Notes: generated by a model not told the origin, from the sequence alone. Positions 18,430 through 28,203 are shown, counted from the stretch's first letter. The stretch: 64,000 nt of DNA from Sporosarcina sp. Te-1 (GCF_017498505.1 NZ_CP071798.1:3583501-3647500); one strand, 5' to 3'. Program-made: numbers and translations.

Positions 18430-18870
18430 ATGAATATTTATTTGATTTGTACTGGAAATACATGCCGCAGCCCGATGGCGGAAGCCATTTTGCGATCTAA
18501 AAACCTCTCGGAGATTGCAGTACGGTCCGCAGGGCTGCATGCGGCAAATGGCTTTCCGATTTCAATGCATTCGGAAACGCTCATCCAAGAGATGGACATG
18601 CCGTATACGGCTGTGTCCCGAGCCATTTCGAAGGAAGATGTGGAATGGGCCGATCTTATCTTAACGATGACAGTCGGGCACAAACAAGGCGTACTCCAAC
18701 GCTTCCCGGAGGCTAAAGGGAAACTGTATACGCTAAAGGAATACACAAAGCCGAATGGGGATTTAGACATACAAGACCCATTTGGGGGGAATCTGTTGAC
18801 GTATCGGGAAACATTTGAGGAATTGACGATGTATATGGATTTATTAGTGAAGAAACTGACGGAGGAATAA
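18430..18870 (+). CDS. ywlE: Protein-arginine phosphatase YwlE
   Basis: The 146-aa protein has the low-molecular-weight phosphatase loop Cys7-TGNT-Cys12-Arg13-Ser14 and the acid loop DPFGG near residue 117. Thr11 in the loop is what gives YwlE its preference for phosphoarginine over phosphotyrosine. It reverses McsB arginine phosphorylation, which marks proteins for ClpCP. The ATG at 18430 has AGGTG 6 bp upstream. The next gene starts 3 bp after its stop, so they are probably cotranscribed. Confidence 0.92.
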   Translation: MNIYLICTGNTCRSPMAEAILRSKNLSEIAVRSAGLHAANGFPISMHSETLIQEMDMPYTAVSRAISKEDVEWADLILTMTVGHKQGVLQRFPEAKGKLYTLKEYTKPNGDLDIQDPFGGNLLTYRETFEELTMYMDLLVKKLTEE

Positions 18871-18873
18871 AGC

Positions 18874-20169
18874 ATGAGCAGACAGAAGGGGAATAAATTC
18901 GGATTGCGGAGAAAACTCGTCCTGTTCGTCACGATTTTGGCGATCGTCACCTATTCGACGAGTGCTGTGTTCATTAATTTCATCGGACCACAGTTCTTCC
19001 CAAACATCAAGCCATTTTGGTTTAACATCATTACATATGCATTAGGGATTATATGGTCGGGAATTTTAGCAGGTCTATTCAGCACCATTTTGACAAAACC
19101 GCTTCAACGATTAGAGAAGGCAGCCATTCAAGTGGCCGATGGAAAGATTGGCACAGATATCGAATTGCCGCGATCTTCGGACGAAATCCGTTCCGTGGCA
19201 GAAGCATTCCAACAACTGGTATCTAATTTACGGACCATTGTTGGACAGATTGAAACAAACTTTGAAAAAACAGCCCATACCGTGGATCGGTTGACAACGG
19301 AAACGGGAGCTGCTGCGACTCAAGCCGATGCGGTCGCCACCACAATTGCGGAAATTTCAGCAGGAGCCGAATCATCAGCAGTCGCAATCCAGGAAACGGC
19401 GGAAGCAATCGAAGACGTCCGGATGCTTGCAGCCGAAGTAAGCAGCCGTGCGGAGGATTCATCCGCTCGCTCCGCTGAAATGCTTAAGGAATTGGAGCGG
19501 ACAACCGATGTGTTCCGGATTCTAGTGGAAGGTATCCGTAACATGTCCATGCAGAGCGAACAGTCATTGACGACCATCCGTCAGCTAGATCAAAATGCAC
19601 AAAAGATCGGCGAAATCGTTCAATTGGTCGGCAGCATTGCGGGACAAACGAACTTGCTCGCGTTGAACGCCTCCATTGAAGCAGCCCGTGCAGGCGAGCA
19701 TGGAAAAGGCTTCGCGGTCGTTGCAGAAGAAGTCCGTGTTCTTGCTGATGAGAGTGCCAAATCAGTCCACATGATCGCCGAATTGGTCCAAACCATCCAA
19801 TCCGACGTCTCCAAAGTGGTCAAAGACATCGAACAACAAGTGAAAACTGCAGCGGCGGAAGCGAACCGGGCGAATGAAACGAGCGGCAACGTTGAATCGA
19901 TGGCGGATAAAGTCAACGGAATGGCTGGAGCTGTCGTCGAAATCACCAAACTCGTCGAAAACCAACTTGCCAACATTGAAATGACGGCTATCCAATCACA
20001 AGAAGTGGCCGCTATCGCCGAACAAACATCGGCCGGCGCCGAAGAAGTTCAAGCCGCCACTGATGAACAAGTCAAATCGATCGAACAAACGGATCACATG
20101 GCGATCGAACTGAAGAAACAATCTGAAGATCTCTACAACGTCATCAAGCAATTCGACCTTACCCGTTAA
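18874..20169 (+). CDS. Methyl-accepting chemotaxis protein without an extracellular sensor domain
   Basis: The 431-aa protein has two membrane helices near residues 13-33 and 47-68 separated by only about 13 residues. A HAMP-like segment follows (about 70-120, [12 protein letters not shown]) and then a long coiled-coil signalling domain with the hairpin tip [19 protein letters not shown]. With no periplasmic ligand domain it may sense membrane state, a cytoplasmic cue or a partner protein. GGAGG lies before the ATG and it sits 3 bp after ywlE. Confidence 0.9.
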   Translation: MSRQKGNKFGLRRKLVLFVTILAIVTYSTSAVFINFIGPQFFPNIKPFWFNIITYALGIIWSGILAGLFSTILTKPLQRLEKAAIQVADGKIGTDIELPRSSDEIRSVAEAFQQLVSNLRTIVGQIETNFEKTAHTVDRLTTETGAAATQADAVATTIAEISAGAESSAVAIQETAEAIEDVRMLAAEVSSRAEDSSARSAEMLKELERTTDVFRILVEGIRNMSMQSEQSLTTIRQLDQNAQKIGEIVQLVGSIAGQTNLLALNASIEAARAGEHGKGFAVVAEEVRVLADESAKSVHMIAELVQTIQSDVSKVVKDIEQQVKTAAAEANRANETSGNVESMADKVNGMAGAVVEITKLVENQLANIEMTAIQSQEVAAIAEQTSAGAEEVQAATDEQVKSIEQTDHMAIELKKQSEDLYNVIKQFDLTR

Positions 20170-20211
20170 CTTTCACAACAAGCCCTTTATAGCTAAATAG
20201 ACTATACTAAT

Positions 20212-20254
20212 AAGAGGATATTATGTTCGATAGACGAGCATATATCCTCTTTTC
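20212..20254 (+). terminator. Terminator after the MCP gene, inside a longer inverted repeat
   Basis: AAGAGGATAT (20212-20221) pairs with ATATCCTCTT (20242-20251), followed by TTCTT. An outer inverted repeat CTATACT (20202-20208) / AGTATAG (20263-20269) flanks it. Confidence 0.7.
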
Positions 20255-20293
20255 TTATGCATAGTATAGCCTAAAACATAGGAGGAATAATGG

Positions 20294-20974
20294 ATGCAGT
20301 GGTCCGAATGGTTACAAAGCGGTCCTTTTCTTGAAGTTAGTTTCTTGGTGGAATGTAAAGAAAAGAAAAACGAAACTATACAGGATATTATATGCAATTT
20401 GTCCAAGGTCCGAAATAGAATTGAAATCTATGACAAAAACGTTGATGAAATTATTGATTTTTTTGAAAGAGGATATCCCTATGACGAAGAAGACCCGCAA
20501 ACAAATTACATACATTCTTTACGATTGAGATTATACGTCTATTTATCAAGGAAACGAAAAGCGACATTACAAATAGAAATGGTCTCTTCCAATGCAATAA
20601 TGGTTAACTTTTGGTTTTTTGGTTCGATCTTTGATGCCTTAGAGTGTGACCAAATCGGAATAAAAAAAGAGGAAATTACAGACTTTACAAATTTTCTTAA
20701 AGAGTTGTTTTCCGTTTATGAGTTTAAAATCGGGGGAATTGCAATCGAACATAATGTTCTTGAATTATTTGGGTTAGGTGAAACATACCCTAACGAATGT
20801 TATCGTTACGAGAACGTGTCTCCTGATCGTTTTCTTCAAGAGTCATCTCATTTTATAGATATAATTTGGTATGAAAAATACAAGAAATTAAGCTGTGTTC
20901 CTTATAGTCACAAAAGGCTTGATAAAGAAGGAATCCTTATTAAAACTGGTAGTTTTAATGACTACCCTTGTTGA
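20294..20974 (+). CDS. Hypothetical protein, AT-rich orphan, 226 aa
   Basis: I do not recognise this protein. It is soluble, rich in Phe, Tyr, Ile and acidic residues, with no signal peptide or obvious catalytic motif. A perfect GGAGG 8 bp before the ATG supports translation. The base composition is clearly more AT-rich than its neighbours and many codons end in A or T, which suggests acquisition from elsewhere. Such isolated proteins are often immunity or antitoxin-like, but nothing here proves that. It lies between the MCP terminator and a repeat-rich gap. Confidence 0.6.
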   Translation: MQWSEWLQSGPFLEVSFLVECKEKKNETIQDIICNLSKVRNRIEIYDKNVDEIIDFFERGYPYDEEDPQTNYIHSLRLRLYVYLSRKRKATLQIEMVSSNAIMVNFWFFGSIFDALECDQIGIKKEEITDFTNFLKELFSVYEFKIGGIAIEHNVLELFGLGETYPNECYRYENVSPDRFLQESSHFIDIIWYEKYKKLSCVPYSHKRLDKEGILIKTGSFNDYPC

Positions 20975-21035
20975 ACGGGTGCTTTAACTTCTCACTCTCA
21001 CCTAAAACGATCCCCTTGTAATCAACATAAATATT

Positions 21036-21242
21036 AGCAACCAGTACAGATTTTAATTACAGGCACCAAATCAGTTCCACTAACAAACCAATCCCTTGAA
21101 TGGTCAAAAGCATTCAACGCGACGTTTAATGTAAAATTATTGGGCAACTCCCGCGGATCACCTGCCAGCTTTAAATCAGAGAAACGGCTGCCTCCCATAA
21201 AAGTAGGATCATCATACATAAAGATTCCTTCAACGCAAACCG
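21036..21242 (-). pseudogene. Possible gene remnant cut off by repeat sequence
   Basis: On the minus strand an open frame reads as ordinary protein (GIFMYDDPTFMGGSRFSD, then LKLAGDPRELPNNFTLNVAL and HSRDWFVSGTDLVPVIK) for about 65 residues to a stop near 21036. Reading upstream it runs into the GCTCGTATA repeat array and no start with a ribosome binding site is seen. It looks like the C-terminal end of a lost gene. The family is not recognised. Confidence 0.4.
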
Positions 21243-21330
21243 CTCGTATAATCGCAGAAGTACTCGTATCTGTGCCCAGCCTGCTCGTATAATTTCTGAA
21301 GTGCTCGTATCCGCGGCCGGACCGCTCGTA
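21242..21330. repeat. Short phased GCTCGTAT array before rpiB
   Basis: GCTCGTA-type motifs start at 21242, 21262, 21283, 21303 and 21324, steps of 20-21 bp. It belongs to the same family as the larger arrays at 39.6 and 47.0 kb. The remaining bases up to rpiB hold nothing else I recognise. Confidence 0.75.
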
Positions 21331-21478
21331 CTTTTTACACCGCTTTCCCGCTCCAAAACCGCCCCATTTCTAAAGCCTATCCATTCCTTTCTCGTACCGA
21401 AATAAAAGGCGGGGACTGTGTTTTTTTGTTGAACAATGATAGAATGAGTTGTGAGTAAATTACGAAAAGAGGATCGGT

Positions 21479-21919
21479 ATGAAAATCGCTATCTCTTCAG
21501 ACCATGGCGGCAATCGGCTTCGCCAGGAAATTATGCAGTTATTGAATGAATTGAATGTAGAATATGTGGATTATGGACCGGATTCCGATGAATCGGTGGA
21601 TTATCCGGATTATGCATCGCCTGTAGCAAATGGTGTGGCAAGCGGGGAATTTGACCGCGGCATCCTCATTTGCGGAACGGGTATCGGCATGTCCATTGCT
21701 GCTAATAAAGTGAAGGGCATCCGCTGCGCTTTGGTGCACGACGTATTTAGTGCGAAAGCGACGCGAGGCCATAATGATTCGAATATATTGGCGATGGGAG
21801 AGCGTGTCATCGGGCCGGGTTTGGCGAGGGAAATTGTCGCTGCATGGCTGGACACCCCTTTTGAAGGCGGGCGTCATGAACGACGGATTGCCAAGCTTGC
21901 GGAACTAGAAGATAAATAA
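21479..21919 (+). CDS. rpiB: Ribose-5-phosphate isomerase B
   Basis: The 146-aa enzyme interconverts ribose-5-phosphate and ribulose-5-phosphate. RpiB motifs are SSDHGG at the N terminus, CGTGIGMSIAANK with the catalytic Cys, and HDVFSAKATRGHNDSNILAMG. It is ywlF in B. subtilis and keeps that place before ywlG. Related sugar isomerases (LacAB) share the fold, but the gene neighbourhood favours RpiB. Confidence 0.93.
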   Translation: MKIAISSDHGGNRLRQEIMQLLNELNVEYVDYGPDSDESVDYPDYASPVANGVASGEFDRGILICGTGIGMSIAANKVKGIRCALVHDVFSAKATRGHNDSNILAMGERVIGPGLAREIVAAWLDTPFEGGRHERRIAKLAELEDK

Positions 21920-21931
21920 GGCGGTGGAACG

Positions 21932-22501
21932 ATGGATGCATTGCATTTGTGGAAGCTGCAGTTGGAACAGCTTTTGACGGAGTTTGAAGAACAGGCGAAA
22001 CCGGTTCCCGGGACTTTTTTTGTTGTTGGTTGTTCGACGTCGGAGATTGCCGGCAAGCGAATTGGGACAGGTGGAGCGCTGGAAGTGGCAGATGCGTTAT
22101 TTGCACCGCTGCAAGCATTTGCGAAGAAACATCAGCTATATTTGGCATTTCAAGGATGCGAGCATATTAACAGAGCGTTGACGATCGAGCGCCGGGCTGC
22201 CGAGAAGTTCAATTTGGATACTGTATCGGTCATACCGGTCATCCATGCGGGCGGATCGATGTCTGCTTATGCACATGAACATTTGGAAGACGCGGTTGTG
22301 GTGGAATCCATTCGTGCCAATGCAGGAATTGACATCGGCCAGACCCTCATCGGTATGCATTTGAAACCAGTCGCTGTTCCGATCCGGACTTCAATTAAAA
22401 CGATCGGGGAAGCAGTCGTGACTGCTGCCACAACCCGTCCGAAATTGATTGGCGGCGAGCGGGCCGTTTATAAACGAAGTCATTTGGATGAAAATTGTTA
22501 A
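21932..22501 (+). CDS. ywlG: YwlG family protein (DUF436)
   Basis: The 189-aa conserved cytoplasmic protein of unknown function shows the family segments VVGCSTSEIAGKRIGT, GCEHINRALTIER and GIDIGQTLIGMHLKPVAVP. It starts 12 bp after rpiB and precedes glyA, the same order as in B. subtilis. Confidence 0.88.
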   Translation: MDALHLWKLQLEQLLTEFEEQAKPVPGTFFVVGCSTSEIAGKRIGTGGALEVADALFAPLQAFAKKHQLYLAFQGCEHINRALTIERRAAEKFNLDTVSVIPVIHAGGSMSAYAHEHLEDAVVVESIRANAGIDIGQTLIGMHLKPVAVPIRTSIKTIGEAVVTAATTRPKLIGGERAVYKRSHLDENC

Positions 22502-22643
22502 AGCGTTTATGACAAATGAAACCAAGCGGAACTTTCCTTCATGAGCGAAAGGGATGCTCGGCTTCGGTTAGGCTGTCTGCTTCGAAACGAGGCCAGGCAC
22601 TTCACCGGGCATATATAATATTGAGGCAAAGGGGAAATGACAC

Positions 22644-23897
22644 ATGGATTTGAGCAATGTGAAGCGTGAAGATGCTGCAGTATATGAGGCTATCATGGCT
22701 GAAAAGAAACGCCAAAATGCCAATATCGAATTGATTGCATCCGAGAACTTTGTAACGGAAGCTGTCATGGAAGCGCAAGGCTCCTATTTGACGAATAAGT
22801 ATGCAGAAGGTTACCCGGGCAAGCGCTATTACGGCGGATGTGAACATGTTGACGTCGTGGAAAATATTGCTCGTGACCGGTTGAAAGAAATTTTTGGCGC
22901 AGCGTATGCCAACGTGCAAGCCCATTCCGGCGCACAGGCGAATATGGCCGTTTATTTCACCGTACTAGAGCCCGGCGATACAGTGCTTGGCATGAACTTG
23001 TCCCATGGCGGACATTTAACACATGGAAGCCTGGTCAACTTCTCGGGTATCCTTTATAACTTTGTAGAGTATGGGGTCAGCAAGGAAGACGAGCGGATCG
23101 ACTATGAAGACGTCCGCCAAAAAGCATTGGAGCATAAGCCGAAGATGATCGTCGCAGGAGCAAGTGCGTATCCGCGAGAAATCGATTTTGCGAAATTCCG
23201 TGAAATTGCCGACGAAGTGGGTGCATATCTCATGGTGGATATGGCGCATATCGCTGGTCTTGTGGCGGCTGGGGAACATCCAAATCCAGTGCCGCATGCT
23301 CATTTTGTCACATCGACAACACATAAAACATTGCGTGGCCCACGTGGCGGCCTAATCTTGGTCAATGAAGAATTTGCGGAGCAGTTTGGCCGTAAAATTG
23401 ACAAGACAATTTTCCCTGGAATTCAAGGCGGCCCACTCATGCATGTCATTGCCGCAAAAGCGGTGGCATTTGGTGAAGCATTGAAGCCGGAATTCAAAAC
23501 ATATATCCAGCAAGTGAAGAAAAATGCACATGCCCTAGCCGAAGGATTACTGGCGGAAGGGGTCGATATCGTTTCCGGCGGTACGGACAACCATTTATTG
23601 CTCATCAATCTGAAGTCACTGGGCATTACCGGTAAAGTTGCTGAACATGTCTTGGACGAAGTTGGCATTACGGTTAATAAAAATACGATTCCATTTGATA
23701 CGGAAAGTCCGTTTGTCACATCCGGCATTCGGATTGGTACGCCGGCAGTGACGACTCGCGGCTTCAAAGAGGAAGAAATGAAGGAAGTCGCTTCCATCAT
23801 TGCAAAACTTCTTAAGAAGCATGAAGATGAGTCCGTCAAAGAAGAAGCGAAGCAACGTGTCATCGCGTTGACAGACCGTTTCCCATTATATAATTGA
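22644..23897 (+). CDS. glyA: Serine hydroxymethyltransferase
   Basis: The 417-aa PLP enzyme converts serine and tetrahydrofolate to glycine and methylene-THF, feeding one-carbon units to thymidylate and purines. It has [14 protein letters not shown], the conserved [11 protein letters not shown] and the PLP lysine in [19 protein letters not shown] precedes the ATG. A TATAAT at 22614-22619 may be its -10 box, without a clear -35. It has its own terminator. Confidence 0.97.
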   Translation: MDLSNVKREDAAVYEAIMAEKKRQNANIELIASENFVTEAVMEAQGSYLTNKYAEGYPGKRYYGGCEHVDVVENIARDRLKEIFGAAYANVQAHSGAQANMAVYFTVLEPGDTVLGMNLSHGGHLTHGSLVNFSGILYNFVEYGVSKEDERIDYEDVRQKALEHKPKMIVAGASAYPREIDFAKFREIADEVGAYLMVDMAHIAGLVAAGEHPNPVPHAHFVTSTTHKTLRGPRGGLILVNEEFAEQFGRKIDKTIFPGIQGGPLMHVIAAKAVAFGEALKPEFKTYIQQVKKNAHALAEGLLAEGVDIVSGGTDNHLLLINLKSLGITGKVAEHVLDEVGITVNKNTIPFDTESPFVTSGIRIGTPAVTTRGFKEEEMKEVASIIAKLLKKHEDESVKEEAKQRVIALTDRFPLYN

Positions 23898-23904
23898 TCA
23901 ATTG

Positions 23905-23934
23905 ACAAGCCGCCACTGTGCGGCTTGTTTTCAT
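23905..23934 (+). terminator. Rho-independent terminator after glyA
   Basis: ACAAGCCGC pairs with GCGGCTTGT around a 6-nt loop, followed by TTTCATT. Confidence 0.75.
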
Positions 23935-24143
23935 TGTAGTGCAATCAAATCAAAACATTCTTCCTGGCAAGCAACCAAAATTCTGTATTTTCCGTCCTAC
24001 TAAAGGGAAAGCGCAAAACGACAGGATGTTGCGTAATCCGCAAACGGCACATGGTTGCGGATCAGCCGGTAAATGCTCAAACAATTCTACATTCATCGAC
24101 TTTAACAAAGCGCTTGCAGGCAATGCCTCTTGGCGGCGGTTTC

Positions 24144-24152
24144 TGTTATAAT
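24144..24152 (+). promoter_or_regulatory. Extended -10 promoter element of upp
   Basis: TGTTATAAT is a perfect extended -10 (TATAAT 24147-24152), about 30 bp before the start codon. No matching -35 is visible. Confidence 0.6.
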
Positions 24153-24182
24153 GTACAGGACATTCGAAAAGGAGCGATTTAT

Positions 24183-24812
24183 ATGGCGAAAGTACACGTT
24201 TTTGATCACCCGCTCATTCAGCACAAATTGACGTACATCCGGGACATTCATACCGGCACGAAGGAATTCCGAGAACTGGTTGATGAAGTGGCGACGTTAA
24301 TGGCGTATGAAATTACGCGCGACTTGCCGCTGGATGAGGTGGAAGTGGAAACGCCGGTCCGCAAGGCAAAATCGAAGGTGCTGGCAGGGAAGAAATTGGG
24401 CATCGTACCGATTTTACGGGCAGGCATCGGGATGGTAGATGGCATTTTAAAATTGATTCCAGCCGCAAAGGTCGGCCATATCGGCCTATTCCGCGATCCG
24501 GAAACCTTACAGCCGCATGAGTATTTTGTGAAATTGCCATCCGACGTATCGGAGCGCGAATTCATCGTAGTGGATCCAATGCTGGCAACAGGGGGGACGG
24601 CTGTGGAGGCGGTCAATTCCTTGAAGAAGCGCGGCGCGAAGAACATCCGGTTCATGTGTCTGATTGCTGCACCGGAAGGCGTCGAGATCTTTACCGAAGC
24701 ACATCCTGATGTAGACGTTTATATCGCAGCACTTGATGAGAAATTGAATGAAAAAGGATACATCGTTCCAGGCTTGGGCGACGCTGGCGATCGACTCTTC
24801 GGAACGAAATAA
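24183..24812 (+). CDS. upp: Uracil phosphoribosyltransferase
   Basis: The 209-aa salvage enzyme makes UMP from uracil and PRPP. It has the PRPP-binding loop [13 protein letters not shown], the substrate loops [13 protein letters not shown] and the C-terminal [14 protein letters not shown] chose the ATG at 24183 with AAAAGGAG 8 bp upstream; the frame is open further up but has no site. Confidence 0.96.
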   Translation: MAKVHVFDHPLIQHKLTYIRDIHTGTKEFRELVDEVATLMAYEITRDLPLDEVEVETPVRKAKSKVLAGKKLGIVPILRAGIGMVDGILKLIPAAKVGHIGLFRDPETLQPHEYFVKLPSDVSEREFIVVDPMLATGGTAVEAVNSLKKRGAKNIRFMCLIAAPEGVEIFTEAHPDVDVYIAALDEKLNEKGYIVPGLGDAGDRLFGTK

Positions 24813-24831
24813 CGGGGAAGGCGTGAGTGGT

Positions 24832-25953
24832 TTGACACGGAAATGGAAAGTGATGACAATCTTCGGAACTCGTCCCGAAGCGATCAAAATGGCACCGCTT
24901 GTACTGGAGTTGCAGAAGCATACGGAGGACATCGAATCGATTGTTACCGTAACGGCACAGCATCGCCAAATGCTTGACCAAGTACTGCATACATTCGGCA
25001 TTACGCCGGATTATGATCTGAATATCATGAAGGAGCGCCAAACACTGGTCGATGTGGCGACAAGAGGGTTGGAAGGACTCGATCAAATCATGAAGGAAGC
25101 GCAGCCGGATATCGTGCTCGTTCATGGAGATACCTCAACCACGTTCATCGGCAGTTTGGCAGCTTTCTACAATCGGATTGCGGTCGGCCATGTCGAGGCC
25201 GGTTTGCGGACGGGAAAAAAATTCTCGCCGTATCCTGAAGAAATGAACCGGCAGCTGACAGGTGTGCTGGCGGACCTTCACTTTGCGCCGACCGAGCAAT
25301 CTGCTCGCAATTTGCTGAATGAAGGCAAGCAGGAGAACCGAATTTTTATTACGGGGAATACAGCCATCGACGCATTGCAGACGACAGTAAAAGAAGAATA
25401 CCATCATCCGATTTTCGATAAAATCGGCGACGATCGTCCCGTCCTGCTTACGGCTCATCGCCGGGAAAACTTAGGAGAGCCGATGCGCAATATGTTCCGG
25501 GCAATCATTCGCCTGCTCGACAAACATGAAGACATCCAGGTCATTTATCCGATTCATATGAACCCGGCTGTCCGCGAAGTCGCACAGGAAATTCTGGCAG
25601 ATAACGAACGTGTCCATTTGATTGAACCGCTTGAAGTCTTGGATTTTCATAATTTCGCGGCACGGTCCCATATCATCTTGACGGATTCGGGCGGCATTCA
25701 GGAAGAAGCTCCATCCCTTGGAAAACCAGTCATCGTCCTTCGGGACACGACAGAACGGCCGGAGGGCATCGCGGCGGGTACTCTGAAGCTTGCCGGAACG
25801 GATGAAGAGGCTATCTTTGAACTAACAGATACCTTACTGTCAGACGAAACGGAGTATGCCAAGATGGCGAAAGCGTCCAATCCATACGGGGATGGACAGG
25901 CCTCTAAGCGAATTGTCGAGGCATTGAAAGGCTATTTGACTTCTATTGAATGA
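24832..25953 (+). CDS. mnaA: UDP-N-acetylglucosamine 2-epimerase (non-hydrolysing)
   Basis: The 373-aa enzyme makes UDP-ManNAc for teichoic acid linkage units or other wall polymers. Family motifs are MTIFGTRPEAIKMAPL, VHGDTSTTF, VGHVEAGLRTG, LTAHRRENLG and TDSGGIQEEAPSLGKP. I chose TTG 24832, with GGGAAGG about 10 bp upstream. A GTG three codons earlier is nearly on the ribosome binding site, and an earlier start would overlap upp. It is 19 bp after upp and before the atp region, as mnaA is in B. subtilis. Confidence 0.9.
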   Translation: MTRKWKVMTIFGTRPEAIKMAPLVLELQKHTEDIESIVTVTAQHRQMLDQVLHTFGITPDYDLNIMKERQTLVDVATRGLEGLDQIMKEAQPDIVLVHGDTSTTFIGSLAAFYNRIAVGHVEAGLRTGKKFSPYPEEMNRQLTGVLADLHFAPTEQSARNLLNEGKQENRIFITGNTAIDALQTTVKEEYHHPIFDKIGDDRPVLLTAHRRENLGEPMRNMFRAIIRLLDKHEDIQVIYPIHMNPAVREVAQEILADNERVHLIEPLEVLDFHNFAARSHIILTDSGGIQEEAPSLGKPVIVLRDTTERPEGIAAGTLKLAGTDEEAIFELTDTLLSDETEYAKMAKASNPYGDGQASKRIVEALKGYLTSIE

Positions 25954-26060
25954 GGAGGAAGAAAGATTCCTCTCTGTCTTGAACTCGAAAGCATCTAATA
26001 GGATCAAGCAGTCACGTTAAAACAGGCTGACATACGTAAGGAAATCAAATCAATACTTTG

Positions 26061-26092
26061 GGATTGTCCATTATACTGGGCAATCCTTTTTT
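26061..26092 (+). terminator. Rho-independent terminator after the epimerase gene
   Basis: GGATTGTCC pairs with GGGCAATCC (one G-U) around an 8-nt loop, followed by T6. Confidence 0.85.
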
Positions 26093-26418
26093 AGTTCCCG
26101 AATTTTGGGGTATAGGTGTTAAAAGCAGGCGTACTTGTTTAGTAGAGTGTTGGAAGGGAATGGGTAGATCATCAGGCACCGGATATAATTACATTTATCT
26201 AATTACCTGGCAGGCATTATGAACCCAGTGAAGCTAAAAGAAATGTAGCAAATGCGCGCGAAGGGACACAAAAAACACTCTGCGAGCAGAATTCCAAGCA
26301 TATGCTTACAACATAAAGGGTGGAACGTCAGGCTTTTATTTCTTCGAGATCACCACAGCAAAAGACACAAGTCTACTCGCCTGACAATCAGTAGTGTTGG
26401 TGAGGGAGGGGTGTTCCC
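26093..26418 (+). other. Intergenic region before dedA
   Basis: No gene is seen in these 326 bp. There is an isolated AGGGTGGAAC at about 26317 and an inverted pair GTCAGGC (26327-26333) / GCCTGAC (26379-26385). I considered a T-box but rejected it for lack of the rest of the structure. Confidence 0.4.
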
Positions 26419-27021
26419 ATGTCGATGGAGACAGTTGAAGCATACATCGTCCAATACGGCTATATGGTTATTTTTGTTGCATTATTCTTTGGCATTGTCG
26501 GTATTCCTGCTCCTGAAGAATCGTTTTTATTCTTGATCGGCTTAATGGCGGCAAGCAGTCAGCTGCATGTTCTGACGAGCAGCCTCAGTGCAGTCGGTGG
26601 AGCCTTGGCAGGCATGGCCATCGCCTATTTGGCGGGTAGATTTTTCGGAATGGCGCTGATCCGGAAGTTTGGTAAATATGTCGGTCTGACGGATGAAAAA
26701 GTGGCTGTTTTTCAAGAGAAGTTTCGAAGAAGGGCCGTCTGGACTGTGTTCTTGGGCTTTTTCCTACCTGGCTTGCGCCAAGCGAGCCCTTATATTGCCG
26801 GAATGTTAAAAATGGAGGGGAAACGATTTATCGTGACTTCCATCATCGGTGCCATCACTTGGATTGGACTTTATATCGGTTTGGGTTTCCTCTCCGCGAC
26901 CTACTTGCCCATCAAAGCGGAATACGTACCCTATATGGGGCTGGCTTTCCTAGTCATCTTACTCGTTCAAGTCATCCGCAATGCCTATAAGAAAAAAAGG
27001 AACGGAGGTGCTTCCACTTGA
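26419..27021 (+). CDS. DedA family membrane protein
   Basis: The 200-aa protein has 4-5 hydrophobic segments and DedA/SNARE-associated motifs: GIPAPEES near residue 29 and FLGFFLPGLRQASPYIAGM in the middle. Family members move undecaprenyl phosphate or phospholipid head groups across the membrane. GAGGGAGGGG precedes the ATG. Its end overlaps the start of the glycosyltransferase gene, so the two are likely one lipid-related operon. Confidence 0.85.
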   Translation: MSMETVEAYIVQYGYMVIFVALFFGIVGIPAPEESFLFLIGLMAASSQLHVLTSSLSAVGGALAGMAIAYLAGRFFGMALIRKFGKYVGLTDEKVAVFQEKFRRRAVWTVFLGFFLPGLRQASPYIAGMLKMEGKRFIVTSIIGAITWIGLYIGLGFLSATYLPIKAEYVPYMGLAFLVILLVQVIRNAYKKKRNGGAST

Positions 27022-28202
27022 AAATTGTCATTTTCCCCTTCTTCCGTTTTCCGTCCGGCCATTCCAAAGTGGCGGAAGCGATTGAGGAGCGGATTCTGGA
27101 TATGTATCCGGGAGCCACTGTACAAACCGTCGATTTCTTAACGTATTGCAACGGTTTACTTGGAAAATTCGTCTCCTCCTTTTATATGAAATTAATTAAT
27201 ACCACTCCGGAATTTTATCAGAAGGCTTATCGGTTTTTTATCATGAAAGAGCAAAATGGCGGAAAGAAGCATGTTCGCCGTTTTTCCCCCCTTTATTTTG
27301 AACGGAAGATGCTCAGTTTGATAGAAGAGGAGGAGCCGGACCTGCTCGTATTCACCCATTCCTTCCCGTCGAGCATCTTCGGCAGGTTAATACGTAAAAA
27401 GAAGGTTTCCAACATACCCGCCATTAATGCGTATACCGACTTTTTCATTAATGACGTATGGGCAAAATCAGAAGTCATGTACCATTTTGTGCCGCATCCC
27501 GGCGTGAGGGATACACTGATGGAGACCTACGGAGTGCCCGAGAGGAATATTTTTGTCACAGGCATCCCGGTCAAGAAAATATATAAAAGCCATTCCGAGC
27601 GCCGCGGCTTACCACTTAGGAACATTCTGGTGGCAGGTGGGAATACAGGATTATTTGATCTTGATTCCATTGCTTCCCTGCTGACGTCATTTCCGGAGAT
27701 TCAGTTCACTTTATTATGCGGCCGCAATAAGGAATACCAACAGCGCCTGGAACTATTTGAGTTCCCGAATGTAACCGTAAAAGGCTATATTCAAAGCTGT
27801 GAAGAGATGAATGCGTTATACGAGCAAGCGGATGCCATACTGACGAAGCCGGGCGGGGTGACGATTGCAGAATCCCTCTATAAAAGAATTCCAATTATGA
27901 TTTGCAATCATCTGCCAGGGCAAGAGCAGATCAATATGCAGCATTTGACTGAAAGCGGCGTGGCAGTCGCCATCACTGAGCGGAACAAGCTTTCCGAGCT
28001 CTTGACGGACACGGCGCTGTTTGAACAGATGATCATGAAGATGGATGCCTATGTTGCGGGTTTGAAGGCGGATGTAGAGGGGGCGCTGGAGCAGGTGGTC
28101 CTTCGGGAATTTACAAAGCGGGCTGTACCGTATTATAAGCCATGGAATTGGCAGCCGGGCATTACAGGTATGAAAAAAATAGAGCGTGAACTGCAAAGAT
28201 GA
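27018..28202 (+). CDS. Glycolipid glycosyltransferase (MGDG synthase/UgtP type)
   Basis: The 394-aa GT28-type protein has an N-terminal MGDG-synthase domain (PSGHSKVAEAIEERI, then FTHSFPSSIFGRL, about 10-170) and a C-terminal nucleotide-sugar domain (VAGGNTGLFD, then DAILTKPGGVTIAESL and NHLPGQEQINM, about 200-360). It probably transfers a sugar from a UDP- donor to diacylglycerol at the membrane inner face; the exact sugar and acceptor cannot be read. The start is TTG with GGAGGTG 8 bp upstream, overlapping dedA by 4 bp. Confidence 0.82.
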   Translation: MKIVIFPFFRFPSGHSKVAEAIEERILDMYPGATVQTVDFLTYCNGLLGKFVSSFYMKLINTTPEFYQKAYRFFIMKEQNGGKKHVRRFSPLYFERKMLSLIEEEEPDLLVFTHSFPSSIFGRLIRKKKVSNIPAINAYTDFFINDVWAKSEVMYHFVPHPGVRDTLMETYGVPERNIFVTGIPVKKIYKSHSERRGLPLRNILVAGGNTGLFDLDSIASLLTSFPEIQFTLLCGRNKEYQQRLELFEFPNVTVKGYIQSCEEMNALYEQADAILTKPGGVTIAESLYKRIPIMICNHLPGQEQINMQHLTESGVAVAITERNKLSELLTDTALFEQMIMKMDAYVAGLKADVEGALEQVVLREFTKRAVPYYKPWNWQPGITGMKKIERELQR

Positions 28203-28203
28203 G

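Noticed and set aside
24104..24120. CcpA cre-like site upstream of upp (ACAAAGCGCTTGCA)
   Set aside because: Three mismatches to the consensus and no known catabolite control of upp.
26316..26385. T-box riboswitch before dedA (AGGGTGGAAC followed by a GTCAGGC/GCCTGAC pair)
   Set aside because: The T-box is incomplete after AGGGTGGAAC, no specifier stem is seen, the 3' arm has no U-tract, and the downstream gene is not amino-acid related.
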